Positions 11,772 to 22,975 of a stretch of DNA of 64,000 bases are shown here, in pieces; position 1 is the stretch's first letter; each line of letters begins with the position of its first letter. The position numbers were made by a program, and so were the translations under genes. The DNA is taken from positions 92,365-156,364 of the forward strand of contig CAXIPT010000003.1 of assembly GCA_964030475.1 (NCBI GenBank), read 5' to 3'. The notes under the pieces were generated by a model. That model was given only the letters and a program-made list of their open reading frames with translations. It was not told the origin of the DNA and did no database searches. Origin of the DNA: Tethya wilhelma (taxonomy: Eukaryota; Porifera; Demospongiae; Tethyida; Tethyidae).

Positions 11772-13290
11772 TTATTTTTGCCATAAAGAAGTAAATGACA
11801 GCTGCCCGTTTCTCCGTATTGCTCTGTACATTTTTGCCATCGTCATCGTAGGATGAGGAGTGCCACGCCCACTAGTATCCACCTGTCTAGCCAGACTGGC
11901 TGGTTTCCGTGGCAATGGTAGTGGGCGTGTGATGGGTGTGATGAGTGAGGGGTGATGGGGTGAAGCATGACGCCTCTTATAAACGGGTTTGATCAAAAAC
12001 ACCCCAGCTCGATGCTCGATGTGCGTGAGAGTGTGAGTGAGAGCGTGTGCCAGTGAGTGTCTCTGCACAGTCAATCTGTCCATCTCCATGCTCAGCTCCA
12101 GGTCCTTACGTTCAGCTCTCTGTGACAGTCCTCCCATGAGCCTGGCTGCACTGGAGGGATCGGGGCAGTGGCTCTCTAGGTCAGTGATGAGAGAGGAGGC
12201 TAGCACCTTGAGGTGGCATCTCCTGGAGAGGAGGGCCAGCCTCTTGGAGGGGAGAGAGAGGTACTCCTCCATCGATGAGGTCACCTTGTGGTAGGTGGTG
12301 GGGGAGATCCTACAACTAGAGACAATAATGAGATCACAGTATGTCACAGTGTGTCACAGTGTGGAGTCAGTGAAATATTGAACTGAACAGAGCATGCACT
12401 GATTGAATTACAACCATATAGCGGGAAAGTTTCGCAGGTGTCAAACTTTTGCAGATATCTCTATTCAAACATAAACCCCGCGAAACTTTCCTGCTATACA
12501 ATACTTCAGTTTGTTGTTCTCTCAGTCATTAGACATCAGTACAATATCACAGCAACAGAATGGTAATATCAAATTGAGTAATTTATATTGTTTATTTTTT
12601 ATAATACTATTGTTTAATTTATGATAACTGGGACCATTGAACTGGACATTATGCTAATACGATCATATTAAAAGAACATAGACTATTGTACGATAATTGC
12701 ATTATTCTATTTTTGTATTGTTTGATACTCTAAGCCACATGAGTGCTCACTGGTTGCGTTATCTAGCGGTCGAGAAACTGACGGAGTATAGTCTCGAAGA
12801 TATGGTAAAGGGTCTTCATCAACACATGCGCAGCGGCGATTTAGAGTTATTAAAAAAGCTAATCTTGATCATTACGTAAGCTTAGGCACTCTAGAACAGT
12901 AGTCCGCGTGAGAAGTCTTCAACCTAGAGGTCCGAGGTCGGGGATTCGCAACTGACGGATTTTTTTCCTTCTCTACTTTATCAATAATAAATCAATTATT
13001 AAAGTATAAAGATGAAAGAAGCCTCTCTAATTCTCAGCCAGCACATGTGGCACAGTGGTTAAGGCGTTACACCAAGAGCGCCCACTGTAACCAGGTGTGC
13101 GGGTTCGAGTCATCCTGCGGGAGCTCTGACTCACCTCAGCCTACATGCCTGTATATGGCATGGCCCGAAAGGGGGGACCAGTGTACCGAAGGCTGTTGGT
13201 CACTGGGTCGGGATGACTTATTAAGAACCTGCCACCTGCTGAATGTGGGATGTCTTGGAAGCTAAGACTGAGTGGCCTCCTCTGTGCTGG

Positions 13291-13332
<42 letters not shown>

Positions 13333-15658
13333 TTGTCTGTGCTTACCTTTTTTTTTCTTTTCTTCTTTTCTATTCATCCCCATTACAAACTAGCTAACTG
13401 GCTGTTTTCAAGAGTTCTTTTATTGTCATAAATTTTTTAGGGGAGATTGACTGAGTGGCTTCCACAGTGCTGGCCTTTTTTTCTTTTTCTCTTCGTTTGA
13501 TTTCTAGCTAACTGGCTAACTGGCTGATCTTTACCCTTCAAAGATTATGATGAACGCACATGATTGTTTGTAAAGTTATTGTCAGCATCTGTATTTCAGA
13601 ATGATCATGATTACCATGCAGCAATCAGCTACACAAATCAATGGAATATACTTACTGCAACCAGAGTCAGATTGATTCTAGCTATCTTAGCTGCTACCAA
13701 TATTGCTTTTGAATGGGCATAAATCTGCGACAGGCAATTTCCCTGCACTCAGTGTACTACTACAGTAGTTATAAAATTGTGCTCTTGCTTGTCTGTATTT
13801 ATTTTCTCTGTCTTATTGCGGACAATGGCCAGCAGGAGATATGTATGTACACTACTGTACAAAGTGCTTCCCACGTCTCTAGCTCTCACCTGTCCTTCTC
13901 CAGTGCCGTACGGAGGGTCCTTGTGTTCCTCTCGCAGTCCAGACGAGTGAACATGATGGAATCTCCGCCTCCAAGCTCATCCAGGCCACTCCCCTCTTTA
14001 CAACAACATTTACAACAACATGAAAGATTATGTTCTAGATAGAGCTCTTGCAATTGACGTCATCAAAACCGGAAGCATTTTGAAGTGATACTAGAAATAG
14101 TTATTTTTGCCANATTCATCCCCATTACAAACTAGCTAACTGGCTGTTTTCAAGAGTTCTTTTATTGTCATAAATTTTTTAGGGGAGATTGACTGAGTGG
14201 CTTCCACAGTGCTGGCCTTTTTTTCTTTTTCTCTTCGTTTGATTTCTAGCTAACTGGCTAACTGGCTGATCTTTACCCTTCAAAGATTATGATGAATGCA
14301 CATGATTGTTTGTAAAGTTATTGTCAGCATCTGTATTTCAGAATGATCATGATTACCATGCAGCAATCAGCTACACAAATCAATGGAATATACTTACTGC
14401 AATCAGAGTCAGATTGATTCTAGCTAGCTTAGCTGCTACCAATATTGCTTTTGAATGGGCATAAATCTGCATGAGGCAATTTCCCTGCACTCAGTGTACT
14501 ACTACAGTAGTAATAAAATTGTGCTCTTGCTTGTCTCTTATTATTTTCTCTGTCTCATTGCGGACAATGGCCAGCAGGAGATATGTATGTACACTACAGT
14601 ACAAAGTGTTCCCACGTCTCTAGCTCTCACCTGTCCTTCTCCAGGGCCGTACGGAGAGTCCTTGTGTTCCTCTCGCAGTCCAGACGAGTGAACATGATGG
14701 AATCTCCACCCCCTAGCTCATCCAGGCCACTCCCCTCTCTCGGGAGGATACGTCTCAAGTTAGCCACTTCGACCTTTAAACTCTCAACCTTGCTAGAGAG
14801 ATTAGCAATGGTCTCCTGTAATTAGTGAAGGAAATTAATAACTTATTTAATATAGACAGATTAGCAATGGTCTCCTGTAATTAGTGAAGGGAATTAATAG
14901 ATAAATGTACTAGGAATGTATCACATGCACCATGGTCAATACACAGAAGTTAAACCCGGGGAAACTTTCCCAGTATACCATAGCTGATCATAACTTATAT
15001 TTACCTTGCTCTCCTGCAGTGCTATCTTGTGGTTCTGCTCTCTCTGTTGTAGCTGTTTCTTGAGGTGGTCTACCGTCACCCTCAGTTGGACATCACCACC
15101 ACCACCACCATGGGCAGCTCCTCCTGTAAGGTGGGGGGGACACACACACAATGTAGGCTTATTGCTGTAATAACAGATACATATAGAATTATTTTTATAA
15201 GACAGGATGTTTCAGCTCAGAGCTGGCCTTTGTCAGCTGAATTAACACATCAGAGAATGTATCACACACAATGCCAGCCAGCTCTTTCTACAGTCAAATA
15301 TGTCAACAAAGTGACAATGATTCTGAAGCAATGAGGCACTGTCCCTCTAATAATGATCCATTAGTAAAGTTCTTGTAAAGGGTGGGTTGTCCCAAATGTC
15401 ATTGCTAACTATTGTAAGAATCCTAGTCGGAAAATAAGTTAGTCCGACTCTAAGAAATTATATTTATTATGTCAAATTGTTTCAGGCATAAAAATTGCCC
15501 CCCTTACCCTGGTCGCCCCCAGTGAGATGGTCCCCCTCGTCCTGAGAGGGGTCTCCCCCCAGGAGGCCCTCGTGGAGGGTCTGTTCCAACTGGTGCATCA
15601 ACAGAGCCAGACTGAACCTCATCTCTGTGATCTGACCTTGGACATCAGGAGAGGCACT

Positions 15659-15724
<66 letters not shown>

Positions 15725-18700
15725 NTGGATGATTTCTACAAATTTAAAGTAAATCTACCATGCAACTCTTGGCGATTTCTAGAAAAAGTAAATATACAGA
15801 TTTTGGACATGGTACACGGTAGATATTGAATGTGTGTTTAACAGCATTGCTGGTTTGAGAATGCCTCTAGAAACTATTCATTTCCAATTGATTTCCAAAC
15901 TTCAAGCACCATTGGAAAGCATTCATTCTCCCCATTCTTTTGATTGCTTTTCCAGTCAAAAGTTAGCTATTATTTTGTCCCATAAGAAAAGTACCGTATA
16001 GCCGGAAAATTTGGCGGGGAATTAAATTTGGCGGATTGGCGGATGAGACTTATTAGTAGCGCCAAATTAAAATCCGCCAATATTTAGTGCGTGTGCGTAT
16101 ACGTATATACGTACGTATGCATATTGTGCACGTGATCGGCTCGCTCCGCCAAATTAAAATCCGCCAATATTTAGTGCGTGTGCGTATACGTATATACGTA
16201 CGTATGCATATTGTGCACGTGATCGGCTCGCTCCGCCAAATTAAAATCCGTCAAACTCAAAGTTTGCTCAATCCGCCAAATTTTCCGGCTATATGGTATT
16301 GCATGAATCTCATTATTTCACTTTCAGCGGCATTCTCAAACCGTGCAAGAGTCTTAGACAACCCCACCACCTAACCCACTGTATGTATGTATGCACGTAT
16401 GTGTCTCACCGATCGAGGGAGTGCAGCTCCACCTCCCTCAGCTCCTCGGCCAGCGCCATCAGGCGGGGAGGCCCCTCACTCAAGATGTCAATCAGTCGGT
16501 CCTTGAACTTGATGAGACCGTCGTAGGCCTTGCTCCACTCTACCACGATGGGATGGTCATAGCCCACCAGAAGGGAGGGGCCAGGGACGGGGGAATGGTG
16601 GGAGAGGCGGGACTGGACCAACATCTGCTGGAGGGCAGGAGGGGGCGGGGCAGGTGATGAGGGGAAGTCCCCATTCATTAGTGAAGGAGCTTCCAGTGGT
16701 GAGCTCATGGGTGCAAAGTCCATGCTGTGGACAGACTGCTCCAATGAGGCAGGTAAGAAGTGGACACCTCGGCCAATTAGTGGTGACCTCTCTGACCCCT
16801 GCAGATCCACGGAACCACTGTCATCATTGACAGATATCTCTTCCATTGGGACTGTAGCAAGAGGGGGCGTGGTCTGAGTGATGTAAGGGGATAACCCTAC
16901 CGATCTGGGAGTTGATTGGTCCTCCCCATCCTCCCATTGCATCGGCTGTGTATTGATAATGGTCTCATTGCGAGCCTTCTCCAAATCATCCCTCAACTGT
17001 TCAACAAGAGCACCCTGCTCCTTCAGCTCCATCTCACATTGCTCCACTCTCTCTCTCAGTTCCTCCTTCTCTCTCTCCAGAGCAGCCATCTTGCTCTCAA
17101 GATTAGAGTTCTCTTCCAACGATATCCTGAGGTGGTTATTCAGTTCCTCTACCTCCTCTTTCATTGCCTCCATGTCGTCCCCACGTCTGTTGCTCATGTC
17201 CGCCAGTTGGGCCTTCAATGATGTAATGGCTTTACGAGATTTTGTTTTCAGATCGTCAATGTTTTGTCGAAGTTTCTTTTCTCGTGATTCGTACTCTTTC
17301 TTCAGCTTCTCAAGTTTGGCACGATACTTGGCTCCACCCACTGCCCCACCCACTGATGAGGCAGGAGTAGATGACCCTGCAATAATAGTAATAATGAAAA
17401 TAGGAATGGCTGGTTTTGAGCTGTGAAATCAAACACACTCAAATCAATGCCAATTCTGAGTGATTCACATCAATGCATTATTATACAGAAGTGTTATAAT
17501 CTCAGCCTAGGAAGGTCGTATGAAGCTGGGACTAGCACCATTGCAATCAGCTCAAAGAGATATTTCAAATGGACCATGGGCTATAGTTCATGGTATCGGA
17601 GAAATTTGATAAAAATGAATCTAATGAAAAACTACACCATTTGAAAGACCTCTTTGAGCTGATCACAATAGTACTAGTCCCAGCTTCATACGACCTTTCT
17701 AGACTGAGATAATTATGGGTCTTAAAACAGCCTTCTATAGGCTGAGATACAAGCAACTATTGACTAGTGAGTGTGTTGTCTGTCTGACCTGGGGTTGAAG
17801 GAATGGACACAGAGTGTCTTTTCTGACGAGAGGGAGGTTTACTAGCGACAGGAGGATGAGAGGAAGTGGGTGGGGTCACTGCACCATTGTCATGGTGACT
17901 AGTGGCAGTGGGAGGAGTTTCAGTAGAGTCCTCATCAACAGCAGTAGCTGAGGAAACTTGTTCTACAATAGAAACAAAGAATAAAGCAAAATAGACAATG
18001 CTAACACAGCTTTGATTTATTTCGGCAGAATTTCTGTAGAATTAATGCATATAACTTTAACTTTAACTTTAAAGTAAGCGACAAAAAGTCAAGTACATGT
18101 GCACTGGTGCAAGTTACCTTTGCTATCTGCTGGCACATTCTCATTATCAATGAGTTGTGAGTGAGCCCCTTCAATCATCAGTTCCTCCTCCCCGCCATCA
18201 ATAGTGTCATCATGATGCTGAACACCATCATCACCTTCTAGTGACCTCACACTTACATCACCAGCCAGGCCATCCTTAAGAGGAAGAGAGAGAAACATTA
18301 TGATAGGCACTTGAATGCATTGTATAGTATACTATTAAAGTCTTTTATTTTAGCTAGTCAACATGCTTTACATGAGCAATTCAAAGTGCACAACATGGCG
18401 ATCTTTACCAAATTGGTTGTGAAATTCTTATGCACAGTACGATCTCTGGTACACGTATGTATGCACTTACAATCTTAGAAATATTTCTAGTCAAAGTGCT
18501 GGTCAACTTATAACATTTTGTATTGATACAAGTGAGGCTCACCTCTTCATTATCGATGACACCCTCGTCACTCTCAAACTGACCAATCAGATCATCATCG
18601 TCCTGCTCCTCCTCCCCAAACATGTCGTCATCCTCCATGAGGCTCTTGAGCTGCTCCTCGTACCTCCCTCTCATGTCCATCACCTCAGCCTCGTGCTCTG

Positions 18701-19799
18701 AGTGGAGGGCATCCATCTCACTGCGATGGGTCTCTCTTAATGTCTCCATTTCTCTCTCTAGACTTTGACCTCTAGTTCTCTCCTCTTCCAAGAAATGTTC
18801 CAATTGTTCCATCTTCTCTCTGCTCTCTCTCTCTGCCTCACTGTCCACCAAGACCTTGCTCTCAGAAGGAACCATGGCTTTAGTCTCAGCCAATTCAGAC
18901 TGGGTGCTGTCCAGATCTCCTTTCACCATTTTTAGTTCATTCTTCAAAGTGTCATTGCTGGCTTGGAGCTGTTTGACTTGCTCAGCTGTTTTACGTAGGC
19001 TGGCACATTCGACGTTCTTCAAATCAACTTGTTTCTGAAGCTGGCTGCATTTCTCGCTGCTCTCCTGCAGCTCTTGCTGAACATCCTCCAAAGATGTCGT
19101 CAATTCACTCACTTCTTCTTGAGCTTTCAAAAGAGCTTTCTCCATTTTCTTACGTCCTTTCTTTGTGTCTGGATAAGCTGCAAAGATGGCTACCAGTTGG
19201 CCCATTTCTTTCTTAATCTCCAGGAGTTTCTTGGCTGCTGACTGTGCAGTGTCCATAGCACTCTCCAGACCTGCAGTTGCAGAGTCAAAGTCAATTTCTT
19301 CTGTCTCCATCTCCTCCAGGAGTAGCTTGGTCCCTCCCAGTTCAGTCTCTTCAAAGAAGTCTTGCAGCGATGTCAGGATCCTCTCTCTGTGTTCACACTT
19401 CTCCTCATACCCCACCAGAAACACCGTCAGCTTCTGTTGGTACTTGGACCTGTTCCTGGTGTCCGAGAGGAGCTGGTACAACTGGGCCGGGTCCTCCAGC
19501 ACCTCCAGATTGACCTCATCTTTCGCCACCTCCCCACTCTCGTACTCCTGAATGGTATAGTCTATCCTGTGGTGGATCTTCTCTAAGGCTATTTTTGTCT
19601 CCTCCTGCTTACGTCTCTTGCGAGCTTCGGCAGCTTTCACTAAAACAAGTTTGGCGGGATCTTTGAGTGGGTCCAACTGGTCCGTGGTGTCCAGTAGGAC
19701 TGGACTGACTGGCTGTAGAGGGGAGGGGGAGGGAGGGAGGAAGATACGACTGAGACCCCTCATCTTCTTACCACCACTCTTGACACGGATGGAAGACAT
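11772..19799 (-). CDS. Large coiled-coil protein, about 1180 residues, unrecognised
   Basis: Eight exons in order: 19799-18543, 18274-18118, 17962-17788, 17376-16410, 15656-15508, 15123-15005, 14815-14631 and 12315-11772. The phases I checked agree, including the split Ser codon joining 14631 to 12315. It starts MSSIRVKSGGKKMRGLSR; residues about 60-390 and 480-620 are long charged coiled coils, separated by acidic stretches (GEEEQDDDD, GGEEELMIEG) and a Ser/Thr/Pro-rich part. A conserved-looking helical block VEWSKAYDGLIKFKDRL follows, and the C-terminal exon has EYLSLPSKRLALLSRRC and basic segments. No motor, membrane or enzymatic domain. A cytoskeletal or centrosomal role is a guess. The exon at 14815-14631 has a redundant copy near 13890-13995. 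Confidence 0.75.
12418..12500. mobile_element. Tiny inverted-repeat element (TATAGCGGGAAAGTTT ends)
   Basis: Ends ATATAGCGGGAAAGTTTCGC and GCGAAACTTTCCTGCTATA are inverted. Related, more decayed ends occur near 5272-5300, 5426-5480 and 14950-14980. About 85 bases, non-coding, in an intron of the coiled-coil gene. Confidence 0.65.
13035..13329 (+). mobile_element. tRNA-derived SINE
   Basis: An A-box-like TGGCACAGTGG (13048-13058) and a B box GGTTCGAGTC about 50 bases later form an internal Pol III promoter. A body of about 200 unrelated bases ends in a long T tract (13292-13329). The tRNA-like part does not close into a functional cloverleaf, so this is a retroposon, not a tRNA gene. Confidence 0.7.
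13373..14112. repeat. Redundant haplotype copy ending in a chimeric junction
   Basis: 13373-13995 repeats as 14114-14735 with scattered substitutions (both contain AACTGGCTGTTTTCAAGAG and the antisense of one coiled-coil exon). At 13995 the copy leaves its partner and continues with about 100 bases nearly identical to 11683-11783, up to the n at 14113. This is a draft-assembly signature, not a biological duplication. Confidence 0.8.
15845..16345. mobile_element. M2 element split by a TACCGTA-type element
   Basis: The outer element starts at GGTTTGAGAATGCC and ends at GGCATTCTCAAACC. Inside it, 15992-16299 has inverted ends TACCGTATAGCCGGAAAATTT and its complement (ATGGTA end). The inner element contains an 87-base direct repeat (16081 and 16168 copies of TATTTAGTGCGTGTGCG). 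Confidence 0.75.
17498..17711. mobile_element. M1 inverted-repeat element
   Basis: Ends CTCAGCCTAGGAAGGTCGTA and TACGACCTTTCTAGACTGAG, with inner inverted blocks around CTCAAAGAGAT and ATCTCTTTGAGC. One of at least seven copies in the window (others: 23406-23649, 39756-40027, 40138-40290 partial, 42366-42440 partial, 43876-44824, 55208-55293 partial, 55369-55634). Non-coding MITE-like family. Confidence 0.8.
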
Positions 19800-20113
19800 A
19801 CCTACATCTACCTACCATGGGGAAACAACACACACACACGATCAGTATATTTAGAGATGAGATATATAGATATGGTTAACTTTAATACAGAAAGATTTTT
19901 AAAATACAGTGAATCCTCCTTACGGGACTAAGATCATATAATTTGTAAAGTTAAATAACAATTATTTCTACCTACAAACGTCTCCATTCATAAATTATAT
20001 CTCTCTCACTCCTTTTGACCTACCTATGATCGTCCTCTGTCTTTGGCTTTGAAACGGTCACCAACTGTTGTGTGTCAGGCTTCTAATCGTTGCCATGGTG
20101 ATGGTGAAAAATC

Positions 20114-20142
20114 GGGGAAAGTCCCATTTGTGCCAAATATGG
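20114..20142. promoter_or_regulatory. kappaB plus CArG module between coiled-coil gene and gene B
   Basis: GGGGAAAGTCCC at 20114-20125 (complement contains GGGACTTTCC, a perfect NF-kappaB consensus) is followed by the perfect SRF-type CArG box CCAAATATGG at 20133-20142. A 5' UTR splice donor follows at 20213. The intergenic stretch 19800-20292 is shared by two divergent genes. Confidence 0.5.
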
Positions 20143-20292
20143 AGATACTGAGTGACACACACAAACTGCCCTGACCCAAGTCTGGCTGGAAGACGTGGAG
20201 ATTGAAAAGCTGGTAATTTTACTTTATTTTGGACTATCCAGCAGTACTAAGTTAATTAGCTAACCACCACAACACTGTGTCAGTAGCTAAAG

Positions 20293-21260
20293 ATGGATCC
20301 AGTCCAGTCAGAAGCAGCCAGCGCTGGGCAGTCGACCACCCACCACAACTCTATTATTTATACAAGTAGTGGGCCATCATTCTCTCACCACAACTCTACT
20401 ACATCACCTGGTTACCATGGTGATATCAGCTATCAACCACCAATATCTGCTCTTGTCCCAGCGCTTGTACTAGCCACACTCACCAACATCCGACTGGGGG
20501 GTCTGGACAGTGCCGAAGCCTCAAAAAGTGAACACTCTGATGCTGAACATCTTGCTGCTGTAGAAAAAGCAATAAAAGAAAAGGGTGAACTTGAACACAC
20601 TGTAGGTCACATAGCATTCGTAGGCCCAGCTGGCTCTGGAAAGAGTTCCTTGATGAAACGACTGAAAGGTGAAATGCCCACTACTGAATCATCAAGTAGT
20701 GGAGTAGCTGAAAAAGTCATTCAAGTTGAAGTAACAAAGTCCTATTCCACAACAGTGAGTGCTGACTCAGCAATTTGGAAAGAAATATCATATAAAGATG
20801 AAGCCACTAGACTGATCTATGATGTGGAATCATCTCAATCCACTAGGAGACCACATCCACAGGAACCTAGTCCAAGTACCAGTAAAACCACAGAACATAC
20901 CAACAACTCTAAACAGCCACCACCATCAGGATATGTAGCACCCAGAGGTGTGTTCAGAGAGGCTATCAAAGGTAGAAAGCTTCAAGAACTTCAACAGCGT
21001 TTCAAGAACTCTTGGCAACTTTATCTCACTGATACAGGAGGACAAATGGAATTCCAAGAAGTCCTACCACTGTTAGTGTCTGGACCTTCTATTTTCTTCA
21101 TCATCTTTCCTCTCCATCAAGACCTTTGTCAGCAAATCACGATAGAATATCGTCTTCCTGATGGTGGACGGTCAGACCCCTATCAATCAACACTCACTCT
21201 AGAGGAGGCTATTCTTCAAACCCTCGCCAGTGTAGCTTCAATGGGTACATTCACATACAA
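20293..21260 (+). CDS. Gene B: proline-rich leader fused to Roc-like GTPase, 3' truncated
   Basis: Starts MDPVQSEAASAGQ after an acceptor. The leader has HHNS and PGYHGDISYQPP runs like that of gene D. It passes straight to the AEHLAAVEKAIKEKGELEHT helix and the GTPase: P loop GPAGSGKS, then after a variable Ser/Thr/Pro linker the G3 motif DTGGQ and LPLLVSGPSIFFIIFPL. The ankyrin and first death domain of genes C and D are absent. The frame runs into the n run at 21261, so G4, COR and the C-terminal death domain are missing from the assembly. Very similar at nucleotide level to gene D across the GTPase. Inferred: nucleotide-switch signalling protein. Confidence 0.75.
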
Positions 21261-21288
21261 NNNNNNNNNNNNNNNNNNNNNNNNNNNN

Positions 21289-21348
<60 letters not shown>

Positions 21349-21539
21349 AGAGATTAGCTCTCCACAAAGATTTAGAACACTGTTGTACCACAAAAATTTG
21401 GAGCTACACAGATGTAGTGGCCTACCTTATCATCAAAACTATCATAAAACAATCGCTAAAATATTCACTAAAATCCTTTGCAAAGATCATTCTTTCTCAA
21501 TCCTTTCAAATTATGTTCTTTCATTGATCCCTCCCTCAG

Positions 21540-21778
21540 GTCATCTGCTGCCTTCTCTCCATCATGCCCCGCCCTCTTCCTACCGCAGTCCTAGCCCCTC
21601 CCCCACCCACAGACTGGCTCCACTCAAGGAACAGCTCAGTGAGGTAATGAATAGGGATCTCCCCTCTGCTACTGAGCATGCTCTGTCGGGAGAACCAAGC
21701 TGGGAATTCCCCTTACATCATTCCACCCTCCCACCAATACAAGTGCCTTCAAGAACCGATGGACTACATGTTCACTGA
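21540..21778 (+). CDS. C-terminal exon of an unidentified gene
   Basis: An open frame follows a CTCCCTCAG acceptor and ends in TGA. The peptide is Ser/Pro/His-rich, including PSSYRSPSPSPTHRLAPLKE and ending SRTDGLHVH. No upstream exon is visible on its short contig (21289-23054). Could be chance, but the acceptor, length and codon usage favour a real terminal exon. Confidence 0.4.
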
Positions 21779-22025
21779 GAGAGGGAGAGAGAAGAACTCA
21801 CAACTTGAGACTGTACACATCATCATTATTGTTATCAACCATTCTTGTTGTTAATACACTGGCTGTGGTTTCAACAATGATTGATTATTAATACATAATA
21901 TCTTTATATTATGGTATAACTGCATGGAGCTATATATATATAATGTAATAACCTAGAAAGTGAAGCTTAGATTATAGGTTCATTTCAGCAATGCATGGCA
22001 GATTTTTGTATACATATAAATTGTA

Positions 22026-22700
22026 GCATTCATCTGTGTCAACCCTTACCAAGAGTGGAGGCAATTTTTATTGATGTAAAGAATTGACGCATTAACTTTC
22101 TCTTGAAATTAATTGCTCAATTCTTCTTCCAGATTTCTACAGTAAGTATCAAAGTATTGATATTCTTGTAAGCATTGAGCCAGCGTGTCAACTGTACGTA
22201 TGCATGCCTTATGGTATTCTTCTCATCTATTTTCTAGCATTCACTTGTGACAACCTTTACCTAGAGTGGATTCTGTTTTCAGTCGTCTGGTAAATGGACG
22301 CATAAGCTATTCTCTTTAAATTCAGGACAGAATTGATCAATTCTTCTTCCAAATTAATATTTCTACAGTAGGTATCAGTATATTGATATTCCCAAGCTAG
22401 CGCTGGCCAACTGTACGCCTCATTCATCTCTTGCTATTTCCTAGCATTCACTTGTGACAACCTTTACCAAGAGTGGAGGCTGTTTTTAGTCGTTTGGTAA
22501 AGGGGCGCATAAACTAGTTTCTTAAAATTCAGGACAGAATTGATGGCTGTTTCAATTCTTCTTCCAAGTTTCTACAGTAGAGATCAATGTCTGTATCTTC
22601 CTGTCAGCATTTTGTCAGCTAGCTGCTTCTACCGCGTCTTTCATCTATTATTTTCTAGCATTTATCTGTGACGACTTTTACCAACTGTAGTGGCAATTTT
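22026..22700. repeat. Tandem repeat, period about 205-215
   Basis: Four diverged copies starting at TAGCATTCA or TAGCATTTA (about 22026, 22238, 22443 and 22657), each with ACAACCTTTACC or close variant and TTCTTCTTCCA further on. No open frame is shared. Confidence 0.75.
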
Positions 22701-22975
22701 CTATATCTATGCTCTGACACAAAAGATTGCATGAATAACTGTGCTTTTCTCTGATAACTATGTTCATCCTCCCTGTCTAAAACAGCTAGTACAATGTCAT
22801 CATTATAATAAAGCAATTTGATCAAAATTCGATAGTACATACAAAATTGTAAAACATTCACTTTCGTTCTTATTGATGCAATACATGATACAGTGCATCA
22901 GTGAGTGCATCTTACTATGAGCCGTTCATGTATCAGTTCAACTGAGAGAGTCAGTCCATACATTTCCATCAGCTG

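Noticed and set aside
12697..12879. 60-codon open frame with a helical-looking peptide
   Set aside because: In an intron of the coiled-coil gene, no acceptor or donor in phase, followed by tRNA-like SINE sequence.
13046..13110. Possible tRNA gene (A and B boxes)
   Set aside because: No acceptor stem or full cloverleaf; attached to a SINE body and T tail. The same applies at 55947.
16953..17426. Long Ser/Leu-rich open frames on the plus strand opposite the coiled-coil exons (also 18856-19551)
   Set aside because: Antisense of Glu/Lys/Leu-rich coiled-coil codons; no splice context of their own.
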